DNA of 64,000 bases from Chrysophaeum taylorii (Eukaryota > Sar > Pelagophyceae > Pelagomonadales > Pelagomonadaceae), in contig JAQMWT010000166.1 of the NCBI GenBank assembly GCA_029834535.1, positions 113,448 through 177,447 of the forward strand, written 5' to 3'. The position numbers and the translations under genes were made by a program. How positions within the stretch are numbered: position 1 is the stretch's first letter; every line of letters begins with the position of its first letter. Under the pieces are notes generated by a model. The model saw nothing but the letters and a program-made list of their open reading frames with translations, searched no databases and was not told the DNA's origin. This document shows, in pieces, positions 9,792 to 21,278 of the stretch.

Positions 9792-10514
9792 CTAGGGGTC
9801 GACGACGACGTCCGGACGCTCGGCAGAAGCCGTAGCAGTTTGGGGGTCGACTTCGCTGGCCAGAGCCATGGGAACGTCATGCGGCCTCGGAGGGACGCGA
9901 GCTTGGATGATGGGCGGGAGTTTGTTGATGACGATGAGAAGCTTGCGCGAGTACTCCGCCGTCGCGCCCGTAAGGACGAGGAGGAGAAAGTTGGTCACGA
10001 TCTGGCGGGCATCGAGATAGAGGAAGGCTATAAAGAGGCGAATACTGCGGAGGAAAGCGAATATGACGTAGATAAACATGAACGCCTGGAGGAAGCCGCA
10101 GCCCTGGCAGCAGTCGCAGCAGGGAGCGTTGCGCGTGCGCACGCCCTGGATGCCGAGCCACATGACGTAGTACGCGAAGCCGACCCAAAGGAGGAAGAAG
10201 ACGACGGCCACGAGGTAACCGTCGATGAGGCGCAAGACAAGCAAATAGAATTCGATGAAGAGCGCGAGCATGAAGTTGATGACGGCGAGCTGGAGGACGA
10301 TGCGCGAGAGACGGTGGACTTGGGAATCCTCTGTGCGCGCGAAACCTGACTGGACAACGAGGGTTGAGGCCTCGACGTCGTCTCCGGTGACGAAGGGCAC
10401 GAGGTGGATGAAGACGGGATCGGCGGTCGGAATGTCTTCCTTCCGCTCCTCGGGGGGCGGCACCGCCGGCACCTCCTCGTTCCTCTTTGGGGCAGAAACG
10501 GCAGCATCGTCCAT
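9792..10514 (-). CDS. Small polytopic membrane protein with Cys-rich loop
   Basis: A 240-residue protein starting at the ATG at 10514. After an acidic, Pro-rich N-terminus (to about 70) there are about four hydrophobic segments: LQLAVINFMLALFIEFYLLV, then LVAVVFFLLWVGFAYYVMWL, then a stretch beginning FMFIYVIFAFLRS, then IVTNFLLLVLTG. A Cys cluster (CCDCCQGC) sits between the second and third segments. The C-terminus is hydrophilic. The family is not recognised and no transport or enzymatic motif is visible. It is likely an integral endomembrane or plasma-membrane protein. The stop of the downstream gene end (10525) is only about 10 bp away on the same strand, so the two genes are tightly packed. 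Confidence 0.65.
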   Translation of the reverse strand: MDDAAVSAPKRNEEVPAVPPPEERKEDIPTADPVFIHLVPFVTGDDVEASTLVVQSGFARTEDSQVHRLSRIVLQLAVINFMLALFIEFYLLVLRLIDGYLVAVVFFLLWVGFAYYVMWLGIQGVRTRNAPCCDCCQGCGFLQAFMFIYVIFAFLRSIRLFIAFLYLDARQIVTNFLLLVLTGATAEYSRKLLIVINKLPPIIQARVPPRPHDVPMALASEVDPQTATASAERPDVVVDP

Positions 10515-10524
10515 CACTCAGAAT

Positions 10525-11607
10525 CTAATCAAAACGATGGCGGCGGGTAAGGAAGAAATCTGTTTCGAACTTGAATCGTTGGTTGGTGCGCGTAGGAGGG
10601 GGGAGCGCGTGGCGGCGAAAGGTGGAAGCGGGCCTCTGGTCCGCCGCCGCGAGAATGTCGAGGTCCGCGGCGAGGTGGGTCATGAAGTCGTCCGCCCCCA
10701 TTTTCAGGGGGATCTGGTGCTCGAGGGCGCCGGACTTGGCTTTGGTGCCGAGGGCGCACTCGGTGAGGAGGCGCCTAAGGACGAGAAAGGGCTCGGGGTC
10801 GACGATCACCACGGCCCGCGCCTTCATGTGCTTGAGCCACTTGAGGCCAGTCCCGTTGGTCTTGTTGCGGAGGGAGTTTCCGAGGACGAGCAGGACCTCT
10901 CTGCCGGCCGCGACCTCGGTAGAGGCCTGGAAAAAGTCGTCGCTATCGTCGTCCTCGGTCGACGGGACGCACCCCCGAACGACGCCGTCGCAGGCGTCGC
11001 ACACCTCGGGTACGCGGGGGTCCTAAGGGGTGCGTGGCCGGAAGATCTTTCCGCGCTCGCGCTTCGAGCAAGCTCCGTCGAAGATCGCGCGATGGACGGC
11101 GACAAAATTAGACCTCGCCATATTTGGATCCTCGACGCGCAGCTGCAACCCGCTTATGTTCGTGGTGACGTGGGCCACCCGGCCATCCGAGAGGAGTTCC
11201 GCGATCACCCTGCGGGTGCGCCCCGGCGCGGGCTCGACGAGCTCCGGGCGCTCGATCTCGGTCCCGGCCCCGGTTAAGACAACGAGCTTCTCCGGCGATT
11301 CTCGACAGGTCGCTGCGACCAGCGACACCGCGACCGACACGTTCGGGGCCTGCTGCCCTACGCGTCGTTTCTTCTTATTTCGCGACGGCGATACGATCTC
11401 GACCCGTTTTTTGAGAACGAGATCGTACCGGAGGTCGCGGGCCAGGTACCCGAGGGCCCGCGCCGCGGCCACCGTGACGCCCTCCGGGCCCCAGAACTGC
11501 CGCCTCGCCTTGTTGGCCCGAATCGAATTCGCGCTCCTTCCCCCATTGGCGGGCAGCTCCTTCACAAACCGCAGCACGCCGCCGCCGCAGCCGTCGGAGG
11601 CGATCAT
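10525..11607 (-). pseudogene. Divergent sirtuin (Sir2)-like gene interrupted by an in-frame TAG
   Basis: The frame from ATG 11607 runs to a TAG at 11025-11023 and continues in the same frame to 10525. Features of the Sir2 fold are spread over both halves. The upstream half has VVLTGAGTE (cf. GAG motif), HVTTNISGLQLR (cf. QNIDGLH) and FVAVHRAIFDGACSK (cf. ELHG...C). The downstream half has VCDACDGVVR (second zinc Cys pair) and VLLVLGNSL (cf. GTSL). There is no ATG near the start of the downstream part, so it is not a separate gene. No GT-AG intron removes the stop without deleting the homologous stretch. Several catalytic positions differ from active sirtuins (NIS for NID, one zinc Cys pair incomplete). 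It may be a pseudogene, a polymorphic or erroneous base, or a read-through gene. Deacylase activity is doubtful. Confidence 0.6.
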
Positions 11608-11638
11608 GATAAATTTTAAGGGTTTTTTAAAGGGTTAG

Positions 11639-12949
11639 TTAGTTAGTTAGTCGGAGTTCGCGCTTCTCCACAATGATGCGACGCGTCACAGCGGCGGCTG
11701 TATTGAGGAGGGCGTCCCTGTCCTCGGGCCGAAACTTGGGGGCGACGGCCGCGGCTTTGTCGGGGTGCCATCGGAGCAGCGCGGCCCGGATCCTCGCCTT
11801 GATCTCGTCCGCGGGCATCAAGCCGTTGGCGCCCGAAACCGAGGCATCGGCCGGCGGCAGCGGAAGGTCCGCGAGGCCCACCGACGCGCCCGGGGCCGCG
11901 GCGACGAGACCCTCGAAGGCCCTGAACTTGGCATCGTAGACCGCGAAGCTCGCGTCGGGCGGGAACGCGACGCCGGGTTCGTCGTCGAGCGATGCTTCCA
12001 ATTCGGCCGCCGCGTCCTCGGCCAGCTTGAGCTCCGCCTGGATCTCGGCGCGCTCGGTCTCGCCGACCCCTTCGGCCGCCTCGAGCGTCGCCGTCGCGGC
12101 CGCGATCTCCAGCAAAACGCGTCGCTTGTCGCGCGGCCCGCGCTCGAGAGCGCGCCGCGCGGCCAATAAGTCGCACCGCGCCTTGAGCCGCACCAGCGAT
12201 GCCTCGGCGGTGCCCCCCACGGCCGCGAAGGCCGTCGTCCGCGCGCCCGCGGCCGTCGCGGCGCGACTCAGGTCGTCCCGCGCCGCCGCTATCTTCCCGC
12301 CGAGCACGGAGACTCTCGAGCGAACGGCGTAGAGCGCGGCCCGGTGCGGTGCCGCTCCCCCCGGCGGCGCGGCGCCCCCACGGGTAATCGCCTCGTCGAG
12401 CCGTCGTTTCGCGGTCGCGATGTCGCGCCGTCGCATCGCCTCGACGGCCTCCGTCAGCTCGCCGAGGCGCGCGTGAGGCGCGACCCGACGCGCGCGCGAG
12501 GCAGCAACGCCCACGCGGTCGGCGTCAATCACGACGCCCCAGCACGCGCTGCGCAGCTCGGCGAGCGCGGCCTCGAGCGCGTCGCACGCGGCGCCCACGC
12601 GCGCGGCCTCCTCGCGGCGCTCGTCGCCAGCTGCTTCGCAGTCCCGCCGCGCGCTTCCCACGTCGCCCAGCGCGACCCGCGCCGCGGCGCGGCGCAGCAG
12701 AGCCTTGGCGCTCGGCCGCACCCGCAGCGACGCCTCGCAGTCCTCGATGGCCCGCGCGTACTCGCTCCGCGCGGCCTCCGCGTCGCCGCACTCCCCGCCC
12801 ATCATCAGCCGACATGCGGCGCAGTTTGCCAGCAATGACGCCTTATCCCCCTCTTTGGACTCCAAGCTGTACGCCGCGAGCGCCTCCTCGAACCGCTTCG
12901 CGCCGTACAACGCGTCGCCCGACGACGACGAGGAGCAGCTCGACGGCAT
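11639..12949 (-). CDS. TPR-type helical protein with C-terminal J-like HPD motif
   Basis: A 436-residue protein from ATG 12949. The N-terminus reads as a TPR array: GDALYGAKRFEEALAAYSLE, SLLANCAACRLM, YARAIEDCEASLRVRPSAKA, LLRRAAARVALGD. It continues with Ala/Arg-rich helices to about 320. The C-terminus has IRAALLRWHPDKAAA with His395-Pro-Asp, the hallmark of J domains that stimulate Hsp70. This is preceded by an IKARIR helix and followed by a short helix, as in the degenerate J domains of DnaJC7-like TPR co-chaperones. The stop lies in a TTAG tandem repeat on the plus strand. A co-chaperone role is inferred. The very high Ala/Arg content reflects the GC bias. Confidence 0.72.
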   Translation of the reverse strand: MPSSCSSSSSGDALYGAKRFEEALAAYSLESKEGDKASLLANCAACRLMMGGECGDAEAARSEYARAIEDCEASLRVRPSAKALLRRAAARVALGDVGSARRDCEAAGDERREEAARVGAACDALEAALAELRSACWGVVIDADRVGVAASRARRVAPHARLGELTEAVEAMRRRDIATAKRRLDEAITRGGAAPPGGAAPHRAALYAVRSRVSVLGGKIAAARDDLSRAATAAGARTTAFAAVGGTAEASLVRLKARCDLLAARRALERGPRDKRRVLLEIAAATATLEAAEGVGETERAEIQAELKLAEDAAAELEASLDDEPGVAFPPDASFAVYDAKFRAFEGLVAAAPGASVGLADLPLPPADASVSGANGLMPADEIKARIRAALLRWHPDKAAAVAPKFRPEDRDALLNTAAAVTRRIIVEKRELRLTN

Positions 12950-14479
12950 ATCCACCACCCTTCAGTTTTTCCAGCGCTGCATATCTAAACCCTCGCTAAC
13001 TTCAACACAAAAAAAATCACTTCATTTCACTTCACGTCCTGTCGACTTTGTACATTCACTTCACCTCCGGTGGTCGAGCCGCAGGCTCCGGCGGAACAGA
13101 AGGAGGAGCGCAAGAACGAGGCTGACGGGAAACACACGCAAGCAAAGTGGACGAGCACCTAACCCTCCCTTCGCAACAAAACCCGAATGAGCCTAAGAGC
13201 ACCAGACCTGAACAGTAGCGGATGGCGGGCACGGGAATTGGCGGGGCGGCGGGGACCGACACGCGCAACGTTTATTTACAAAAAGTGATTAATTTCCTGT
13301 TAATTACCAGGCACTCAAGAAGGCACCCGCTTCACAAAAGACTCACGATAGGCCGACGCGTTTACTTCAAATCACCACTTGACAAGACCTGTGACGCGAG
13401 GCGTGTTCACGAGACGGATTTATTATGAGTGAAAATGCAACGCTGCTTTTTCTGTAGCACCTCGGTGCACCATATTATTATCCTCAGCGTCTTGTGGAAT
13501 GGATGCACCAAAATAGAAACGGCGAGGGCGGCAAAGAAAGAAAGCTCGAAAATAATTCGAAACGAAGACGAGAGAGAAAATCAGAGAGAGGATAAAGGGC
13601 GCGCAAGCAGAAGAATCAGAAAAGACGACTCAATGAGAGCACAGACGCCGGCGAAAAGGGGCAGCAGGCGGAAGTAGTAGAATACAGCGAGGTTCGACCC
13701 CCACTCGGCCAGCTTCTCCTAAGAGAGATGTTAATATTCATGTCTTAAGCGGGCGACGACAGGCTGTCGTCGAGGAGTCTTGCAGCATTGACGCACATCA
13801 CGTATGAGGTCGGATCGCGGGACGATGAACTTGGTGGTCGTAAGCTTGGTCTTTTTTCCATCCATGTTCACTGATCGCGACCCTAGATGTCGTTGAGTAC
13901 CTACCCTGACGGCGGACGAGAAGTAGAGCGTGCTCGCCTCGAATATTTGTTGTTGACGTGTGCTGCGAAGGGCGTCGACTAGAAATGCATAGCTGCGCAC
14001 TGCGGGGATTGCTGGAGCTTTGTCGCATATCTTCCGTTCAGTTCGACGTATTATTATGTCAAGCTTCTGTTGTGTCCAGATTGCGCTCATCCAAGACGAG
14101 GAGGTTGTCGCGTGTCAAATACCAAGCTAAGTATACACGAGAGAAAGGAAGAAGACGGCATAGCCTTGTTCCGAGCCAGGTAGGACTTTCCTTATCCACG
14201 GATTTCGGGGGTGTACGTTTTCGGTGAAACTCGATGAAAGCCTTGCGCTTGTCAGCAAGTACGAAGGCATAGGCGCGTCTAGCGAGAAGACGCTCGACGT
14301 TGGTAAAGATATGTATCTGCTGCTAAGAGACGCTCGACACCAGCGCCGTGAGCGCACGACGAGGCAGCATCGATCCGCTTGAAGACCAGACAAGCAGACT
14401 TCATAAACGCTACTTGCTCTCGAAATGCGTATTATGTTTTCGGTTTCTGGCTAAACATTTTAAGAAAGCTCACGGACAC

Positions 14480-14720
14480 TTTTTATCCGTATCCGCGGCG
14501 TGTGTGCATCGGGTGGTCATCCGAGTCCTCGGCATCCGCTCGTCGCGGGGTTATCCACATCAGCGGCCGTGTGCGCATCCGCTCGGTCCGTATCCGCATG
14601 CTATCCGCATCTGCTCGTGGCGGCGCTGTCCGCATCCGCGGCGTGTCCTCATATGTCCGCATACGTGCATGTCCACATCCGCGCGTTATCCGCATCCGCA
14701 CGTTTCCACGTGTGCTTCGG
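14480..14720 (+). repeat. Irregular array of (G/T)TCCGCATCCGC-type motifs, copy 1
   Basis: About eight variants of TATCCGCATCCGC or GTCCGCATCCGC separated by 5-25 bp. A 19-mer (GTATCCGCATGCTATCCGC at 14590-14608) is repeated exactly in the second cluster at 15780-15798. Confidence 0.75.
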
Positions 14721-15769
14721 AGCCGCTTCTGCAGCCCGTGTCTAACCTCACTTGTAGGACGTCCGTGCCTGGCAAGTCTATCTGTGCTTCTGTCTATGGC
14801 ACATCCGTCCCGGTGCCTGCTCCGAGTCGGCAGGGTTGTTCGTACTTTCTGACTAATAACTATAGTCAGACTTGAATGGTAACATTTCAACTTCGAATCC
14901 ATGACGCTTTTGCCACAAAACTCTCGAGTGATTGCCGACGGTGCCCTCGTCCGTTTCATCGATCAGGATCCGATGATTTTGCATGGTGCGCCCGACAGCT
15001 AATAGGCGGCGACGAATAAAAAGGAGGCGGCGACATGGAGAAGCACGAGGGAGAGTGAGAGCGGCGGAGTAGAAGATAGCCATGAAACCAGGCGCCGGGA
15101 GTTGGTTTTCGTAGGAGGAGCGGAGGCGCGCGCCTCAGGACGCGGAGATACGTTTGAGGCGGCGAAAAGAATGCAGGACCATCATCAAGAGCAGACGACG
15201 TCCAGTGGAGAGGCGTGTTGACTCCGGGCTATCAGATGTCTTCGGAGCCGGACTCTTCATTATCGACCGCGGTGTGGGATCATTGTTGTGTGCTCACCAC
15301 TGGGTAGGGCGTCTGTTTGAAGAACGCGCCCCAAACCAGTCTTAGCCTCGATACCGCCGTCGACTTTCTTCTTCCAGTCCAGATGGGGACATTATGTTTG
15401 ATGATTACAAAGGCCTTGAGCAACGACTTGGGCCTGAGGCGAAACGATGCATTATCTTGGTCAGCTTCGTTAAGTTGAAGACCCGCTCCTCGTGAGCTTC
15501 AGTGATCTGTGCGCAGCACTTACTCTCAAACAGTATGGTCGTGGCTGGGTATTAGTCGTAGATCGCCTAGTTCGCATACATCTTCATCGTATCGAGACGC
15601 TTGCAACAAACTCCATCGTCGTCGACGGCGAAGTGCTCGTATGTATCCATAATCATCGCACGGAAATCGGAGAGTTCGATTTGAGCGTCTTGTTTCTGCC
15701 GATGAGCTACCGCCTCATCTGCTGATTCATCACTTTCGCCAAGCGCTATCGCCCATTGTTGGCTGTCTG

Positions 15770-15870
15770 CCTGTACAAGGTATCCGCATGCTATCCGCTG
15801 GTTGTCCGCATCCACGGCGTATCCGCATCCGTAGGTGCCCTGGTCGCGGATACTCGCGGTCACGAACCAA
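15770..15870 (+). repeat. Irregular array of TCCGCATCCGC-type motifs, copy 2
   Basis: Four to five variants of the motif of the 14480-14720 cluster, same orientation, including the shared 19-mer at 15780-15798. The 1.05 kb between the clusters has no recognised gene. The pair may bound a non-autonomous element. Confidence 0.65.
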
Positions 15871-17380
15871 ATCCGCGATTTCGTGTCCGTAAGCTCCCTT
15901 TGAGCGTTTCCACCTCGGTCGAAACGAATAAACTAATGACTCTTGCAGAAACACGCGATCAAAGTGGTTTTGTCAATCGCTCAGCTAGTGCTGGCGATCG
16001 ACGCTCCCCCAAAAAAAAACAAGCATCTCACGAGTTGAGCCTTTGTGTGCTGCAACATATGATGACCGCGCTTTGCCTCCACTCGAAAACGGCTTGGAAT
16101 TAATGCACCGAACCAGATTTCGTTCGTCGTAGAGGAAGCGAAAGCGCCTCTGGTATGCGCAGCATCAAAAGAATAACTTGAGGGGATCTCTGTCAGCTCG
16201 CTCACTCATGATCCGCCGGATACTGTTGATGCCGCTGGTAGAGCGCACGAGCCTGATATTTTTGTTGTTCTGGACGTTGCGACAGCACGCACGCAAGCTG
16301 AAAGCGCTGGGCAAGCATGATTGCAAGGACTGCTCCGGGCAAAGCACACGGGAGATATTATGTCCCGTCTCAGAGTTGGATAGTTTCTGCTTCGAACCGT
16401 CGCAATGTCGATGAGCTCAGATGCGCCTTTCCAATTCTCTTCGGCACATCGATGACCACGAGCTCTTTATCGAGCATTCCACTCGTGGCAGATTCAGTTT
16501 AAGCCGGACTTTAAGGACTACTTATATATATAGACTCCTCTCGCAACGCCAGGTTGAGTAAACGTCGCAGTTTGGCATGCATAACAGTAGAACAACTTGT
16601 TGCCGTGTTCTTCGTGAGATGCAACAAAACTTGCGCCGACAGTGTTCCCAAACCCCGGTTCGATGCACTGTTGGTGGTACACGAACTCTTCTTTCTCCAC
16701 GTCCAAGAGTGGAGGTAAGAAAACCCGTGTGTGTCGTCGACGATATTGCGAATAGATGACGGTCGTGGTGTTGGTGGCAGCTTGACGGTTTGCTCGCGAG
16801 CGTTCAGTCCACGGTTTCATGATGACGCAACCAACAACAACAGTTTCGTGTACCTTGGTTCGAACTGCACAGCGGTAAAATTGCTCGCAACGCACGCAAC
16901 GTTTTCTGATAGCACAGAACACAGCGCCTGGTTAACTCATTATGAGTCGAAACCTATACTTGGCGGCTGCACAATCGACGGGGCGTTGCTGTATAGCTTC
17001 CGAATCCAAGCTTTCCCCATCTCGCAATTGCCGATGATGAAAGTGCTCGTAGAAGGGATGCCGTACCACACTCTTGACATGGTTTCGAATTTCATGAAAT
17101 GTTTGGAATTTTAAGAGACGGGCTCGGAGCTCAGACGGGACATCTATGATCTCCTACATTCTAGGATACGCAGTTCCCTGATGTTGAAACACCGACCAGC
17201 CTCGTTGACTTCACACTGCAGCATCAGGAATACCACCAGCCCGTACGACCAAGACGATGCTTCGGCTCATCACCCAACGTCCAGCGATACCTCAGGCAGC
17301 GCTCGTCCTCGTAGCTATGTCAACAACTCGCAGCTCGAAACGCGCTGCGCCAACCTTGGCCTCATATATATTTATGGGAT

Positions 17381-17645
17381 CGGTCAAGTTTGGTCAAAAA
17401 GTTTGGTGAATTTCTTTCATGTTTGCTCGATTTTGATGTATGATTAAGGAAAAACTCACATGCGTGGTCACTTTCCATAGAAGTTAGGTCAGTTAAGTTT
17501 GGTCACTCCGAAGTTGCATTAAGTTTGATCAATCAACCCTTCAAGTTTGATTAATTTCCTTGTAAGTTTGGTCAACAAGTTTGATCACTACTCCTCAAAC
17601 TTCCACAGTATTGACCAAACTTCGGCTTTTTAAATCAAACTTAAG
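17381..17645. repeat. Left array of AAGTTTGGTCA-like motifs
   Basis: About eight direct copies (AAGTTTGGTCA, AAGTTTGATCA and close variants) and at least two inverted copies (TGACCAAACTT, TCAAACTT) with variable 5-25 bp spacers. The array lies just inside the left terminus of the Mutator-like element, a subterminal position typical of transposase-binding repeats. Confidence 0.8.
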
Positions 17646-17717
17646 GAGGCTTTTGAAGGGGGCGCGTGAGCGCTTTTGGTGCGAAAATGCTTTTAAAACG
17701 AAAGCTAGGTGCTGCAG

Positions 17718-18428
17718 CTACGCAGAATCTACCGTGGCGTTACACGCGCGGCATGGACACCCCCCCATGACTGTCTTAGAAGGAGATCCTAAGGCAGCGC
17801 GGCGATACGCAAGGAGCTTCGCATATTGAGGGCTGCGACGCGCGGCCTCGCCAGCAGTTTCCCACGGCTTGACGCGGTTAAGCTGGGCCCATTCTCGCAC
17901 CTTCCATCGTAGGAGCATCCCATGCCGCGACTCACCATGGTGCTGTTGCCGTGGTCGTCCGCCATTCTTCGGCAAGAGGCAGACGCCAAAAGACAAAGGT
18001 AAATGGTCAGTGTGACACGGATCACCCCATTCTGGATCCCAAAATCCGAGAGGGAGAGCGTCTTTGCGAATCGATTCAGGGTCGAGAGCGCGCATCAAAG
18101 GTTCTAAGGAGGGTGCCTCTTGATAGTGTTGTGGAGGTTGTCGTTGGCGGTCTTGTCGAGGCAACCACACGGCTATGTCGAAGTGCCCCCCGGGCGTTAA
18201 TGAACCATGGATTTGAAGTCGACGCGGGAGCTTGGAAATAAACAAGTCACCTGTGAGCCTTGTTGAACGAGCGGAGAACATGGCGCACTGGGTCCTTTTC
18301 TTGGAGCGAGGCTTTCCGGCCGGTGGAGCACGCGTAGGCCGTCCTGATTGATTGGATTCCTGCACGAAGCCAGTTGTTTCCGTGTCGAGTGCGTTGGGTG
18401 TACATGCCCGATAGGACCGTGGGGTCAC
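17718..18428 (-). pseudogene. Open frame inside the Mutator-like element, unknown
   Basis: About 236 codons near the 3' side of the element, downstream of the transposase on the same strand. It contains GFWDPEWGDPCHTDHLPLSF and QSGRPTRAPPAGKPRSKKRT, the latter a basic AT-hook-like or nuclear-localisation-like patch. There is no recognised family. It may be the C-terminal exon of the transposase gene or a captured host fragment. No confident start. Confidence 0.35.
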
Positions 18429-18844
18429 ACGAGCTCGCTGCTACAAACATTCTTGGACACTCCCATAAAAACACACATCATTGAACTCGGCTTCAAATAT
18501 CGCACCGAATCGTTCTCGAAAGGTAAGAAGTACCCCATACTCAGCTCGGCAAGGATTCCCTTGTCTTCGTCGTTCGCATCATACCGCTCCGTATCGTCCC
18601 CGTTGTCGTACGTGACGGCGAACTTGTTTCTGGCGTAGGTGACTGTTCCAGGAACGCAGTGTTTAGGCTGCGCAGCGGGATATGGCACATCCGAAGCCAT
18701 CACCCGGACTGATTTGACACTCCTTCCGCGCGCCGTAAGCATATTGAGGGTGGTGGTGAGCTCGGCGCGCGCACGGTCCCACGCTTCTTTGTCTGTTGGC
18801 CACCAGGGAGGAAACGAGCTTGTAGACGACTATTTCTGCTGCTT

Positions 18845-19010
18845 GTTTGGGGACTCGGTCGACGCGGGAGGCTCGGTCGACGCGGGAGGCTCGGTATACG
18901 CGGGAGGCTCGGTAGGCTCGGTATACGCGGGAGACGCGGGAGGCTCGGTAGGCTCGGTAGACGCGGGAGGCTCGGTAGACGCGGGAGGCTCGGTAGGCTC
19001 GGTTGCTTTG
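18845..19010 (-). repeat. Minisatellite encoding Thr-Glu-Pro-Pro-Ala repeats
   Basis: Irregular tandem units of about 9 and 18 bp (GAGGCTCGGT and GACGCGGGAGGCTCGGT on the plus strand) encode alternating TEPPAS and TEP units at the C-terminal side of the SWIM-finger reading frame of the transposase relic. Confidence 0.85.
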
Positions 19011-21074
19011 CGGCCTCCTTTCCTCCGCTTTTTACTGGCGACCCGGGCTGCAGTTCCTTCTGGGTCCAACCCGGCGAACGTCTTCGCCATTTCTTTTCGT
19101 GCTCGCTTCCGGTCCTTCTTTGACCTCGACCCCGTATTCTTTCGCAGCGAGGATTCTTGGCGTTGGTCATTCTTTGGCCTGCCTGTCCGTCGGGGCCCGA
19201 TCGCGGATGGCAGCCAAGGCTCAAACTCCTCACCAGCTTCTTTGCATTCGGCTTCAATTTCTCTTTGCGCCGATTCAATTTCCGTTGCGTTGAGAATCGG
19301 AAACACCCCCCCGACCCGATATTGATTTTCCCAACGCTGCGTCGTGGTCCAAAGTGGATAGAGATCCTCAGCATGCTCACCGCGAGCTATCTGAGCTCCA
19401 ATCATGCAAACGCACGGCAAGCGAGAGAACGCGTAGTTGCCACAGCTACAGGAAAGTACGTCGAGTTGCTCCGAATCTTCAAAATTCACGTATCCCTTCT
19501 GCCCGATAACAACGACGGACGTAAGTTGCTGATTGTTGTCACCTTTGACATACACCAAGAACGTCCCCTTATTGGCCCCAGCGCCGCCGCCGTAAGGCTG
19601 AACTCTTGTTATCCGGGTCTTGCTTTTTGCAACCTTGACTTGGGCATCATTATTGTAGTTGGGCCTACGGTTCACGCTTAGATATCACATAGAACAACCC
19701 GACAAGTGTGAACATAACAACGGGAGTTTGATCTGAAAAGACAAAGGCCCGTAGGCCCGTGCGTATTTGAGATGGTTGAGACCCTTGAGATTATTGGCCG
19801 AAAACACGCTATTTTGATCGAAGACAAGACGAAACTAATGACGCAACAATTTGCATCCGAACACGAGGAAGACTCACGTGAGCCTCTCGCCGGTTTTTGC
19901 GCACCGGATGGCCGCTGCGCTCGTATCCGCGTAGGTCGTTGCCTGCTCAGCGAACAAGGTCTGGAGGGACTTGGGTCCGTTGCATAACCTCGCGTTGATG
20001 TGCTTCTTGTTGAAAGCCTCCGCCGGGTTGTTCGTACTCGTGCCAAAGAGTGCCCTGGGCCCGTCTAACACTGTGACGGTGTCTGCTTCCTGATCGTTCA
20101 GATGCTTTCGCGTATATTCGCGCCGACTGGCAACCTGTAGTGCCAGAAAACTCAATGCCACGAGGAGATTATGACTCACCCAACGCTGGGCCTTGGGAGA
20201 AAGTTCGGCATGAAAAGCGTCGCTGGCCGCCTTCGTAGGCGCCTCAATAAAGCGACGAAAGATAGCGGCGTCCCCGGATTCCGCGATCTTTGCGATGTTC
20301 TCGCTGCCGTGGTTCACTGTGAATAGGACGTATTCACGAAGAGTAAACAGTTCATCAAAGACTTACTGCACGAGAAGGCGTCGGCCTCGGGCGTATGCTG
20401 CGCAGGAATCGGAATTAGACGAGGAATCAAATGGTGCTAGCGAGGTCACTCACGGTGACGTGCGCTATGAGGCCTCCCTTTTGGAAGTCCTGTACTATGA
20501 CGAATCCCTGACAGTTTATGTGCGGGATGTTCTCGGCGGTCAGTTTAATGACCTTGCCGATCGATTCCGCTGACTCGGTCATGTTCCACCGCGAAGTGGA
20601 TATCATCACGAGGTGGTTGTTGGCATTACGGCCGGTCACAGAAATCATCACCTGGTTGTCGAGGCAGTGAGCGCCGTCAATAAACGCCTGCCGGCGCAGG
20701 AGGCCCGCATTCATCATGCGTATGGCGGGTTTCGACACGACGACATAACCTAAGAAGAACTTCCTATCAGCCAAGGCAGGTGACTGCAGCGTTTCAGGGA
20801 TCTTGTAGTCGTTGAGGTCTAAGCTCTTGTACCGGCTCCTGTCGGAGCCATCCCTGAACTCTTGTTCCGACTTGTGCTCAGACTTGAGCCTCTTCATGAA
20901 TACCTTCAGGAGATCTCCTTGTTTCGCGCCATACAACTTAACCGCATGACCGTGGGCTCGCAACGCACGCTGGCAAGCGTGCAACTCCGCCTATGAGAAT
21001 GACAAGTGTGAATTTGATGCACACACGTGAATGTAGATGTGGCGAAGTATACTAACACACTAAGCTTCGATTTT

Positions 21075-21278
21075 CAAGTGTGGTCACGAAACCAAAAGAG
21101 TTTGATCAGAAAGCTACAAGTTTAATCACAAAGTTTGATCACACGGACATAAGTTTGATCATAAATTTACAAGTTTGGTCACCAAGTCAAAAGTTTGGTC
21201 ATAAAGTCACACGTTTGGTCATACAGTCACAAGTTTTGTCACAAAGTTTGGTCAGAACATTACGAGTTTGATCACACA
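21075..21278 (+). repeat. Internal array of AAGTTTGGTCA-like motifs
   Basis: About ten direct copies of AAGTTTGGTCA or AAGTTTGATCA at roughly 17-20 bp spacing, in the presumed intron between the N-terminal and MULE-domain exons of the transposase relic. Same motif as at the element's ends. Confidence 0.85.

Larger units (their letters stand above)
12950..17361. other. Gene-poor region with degraded repeats
   Basis: No intact gene is recognised in about 4.4 kb of lower GC. Short open stretches occur (minus strand 13731-14090 and 16518-16922; plus strand 16731-17114) with ordinary amino-acid composition but no recognisable motif. They look like eroded mobile-element coding DNA. The region carries two clusters of CGCATCCGC-type repeats (14480-14720, 15770-15870). 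The Mutator-like element begins at its right edge. Confidence 0.5.

Noticed and set aside
10525-11004. Downstream half of the sirtuin-like gene as an independent gene
   Set aside because: It has no nearby ATG and begins inside the zinc-ribbon region; it continues the frame of the upstream half.
12950-12958. Start of the TPR/J protein at 12958
   Set aside because: That codon is GTG; the first ATG in frame is at 12949.
13660-13720. Possible tRNA around GGTTCGACCC
   Set aside because: A T-loop-like string is present, but no acceptor, D or anticodon arms could be paired around it.
14480-15870. CGCATCCGC clusters as a CRISPR array
   Set aside because: Repeat units are short and variable with irregular spacing, no cas genes, eukaryotic context.
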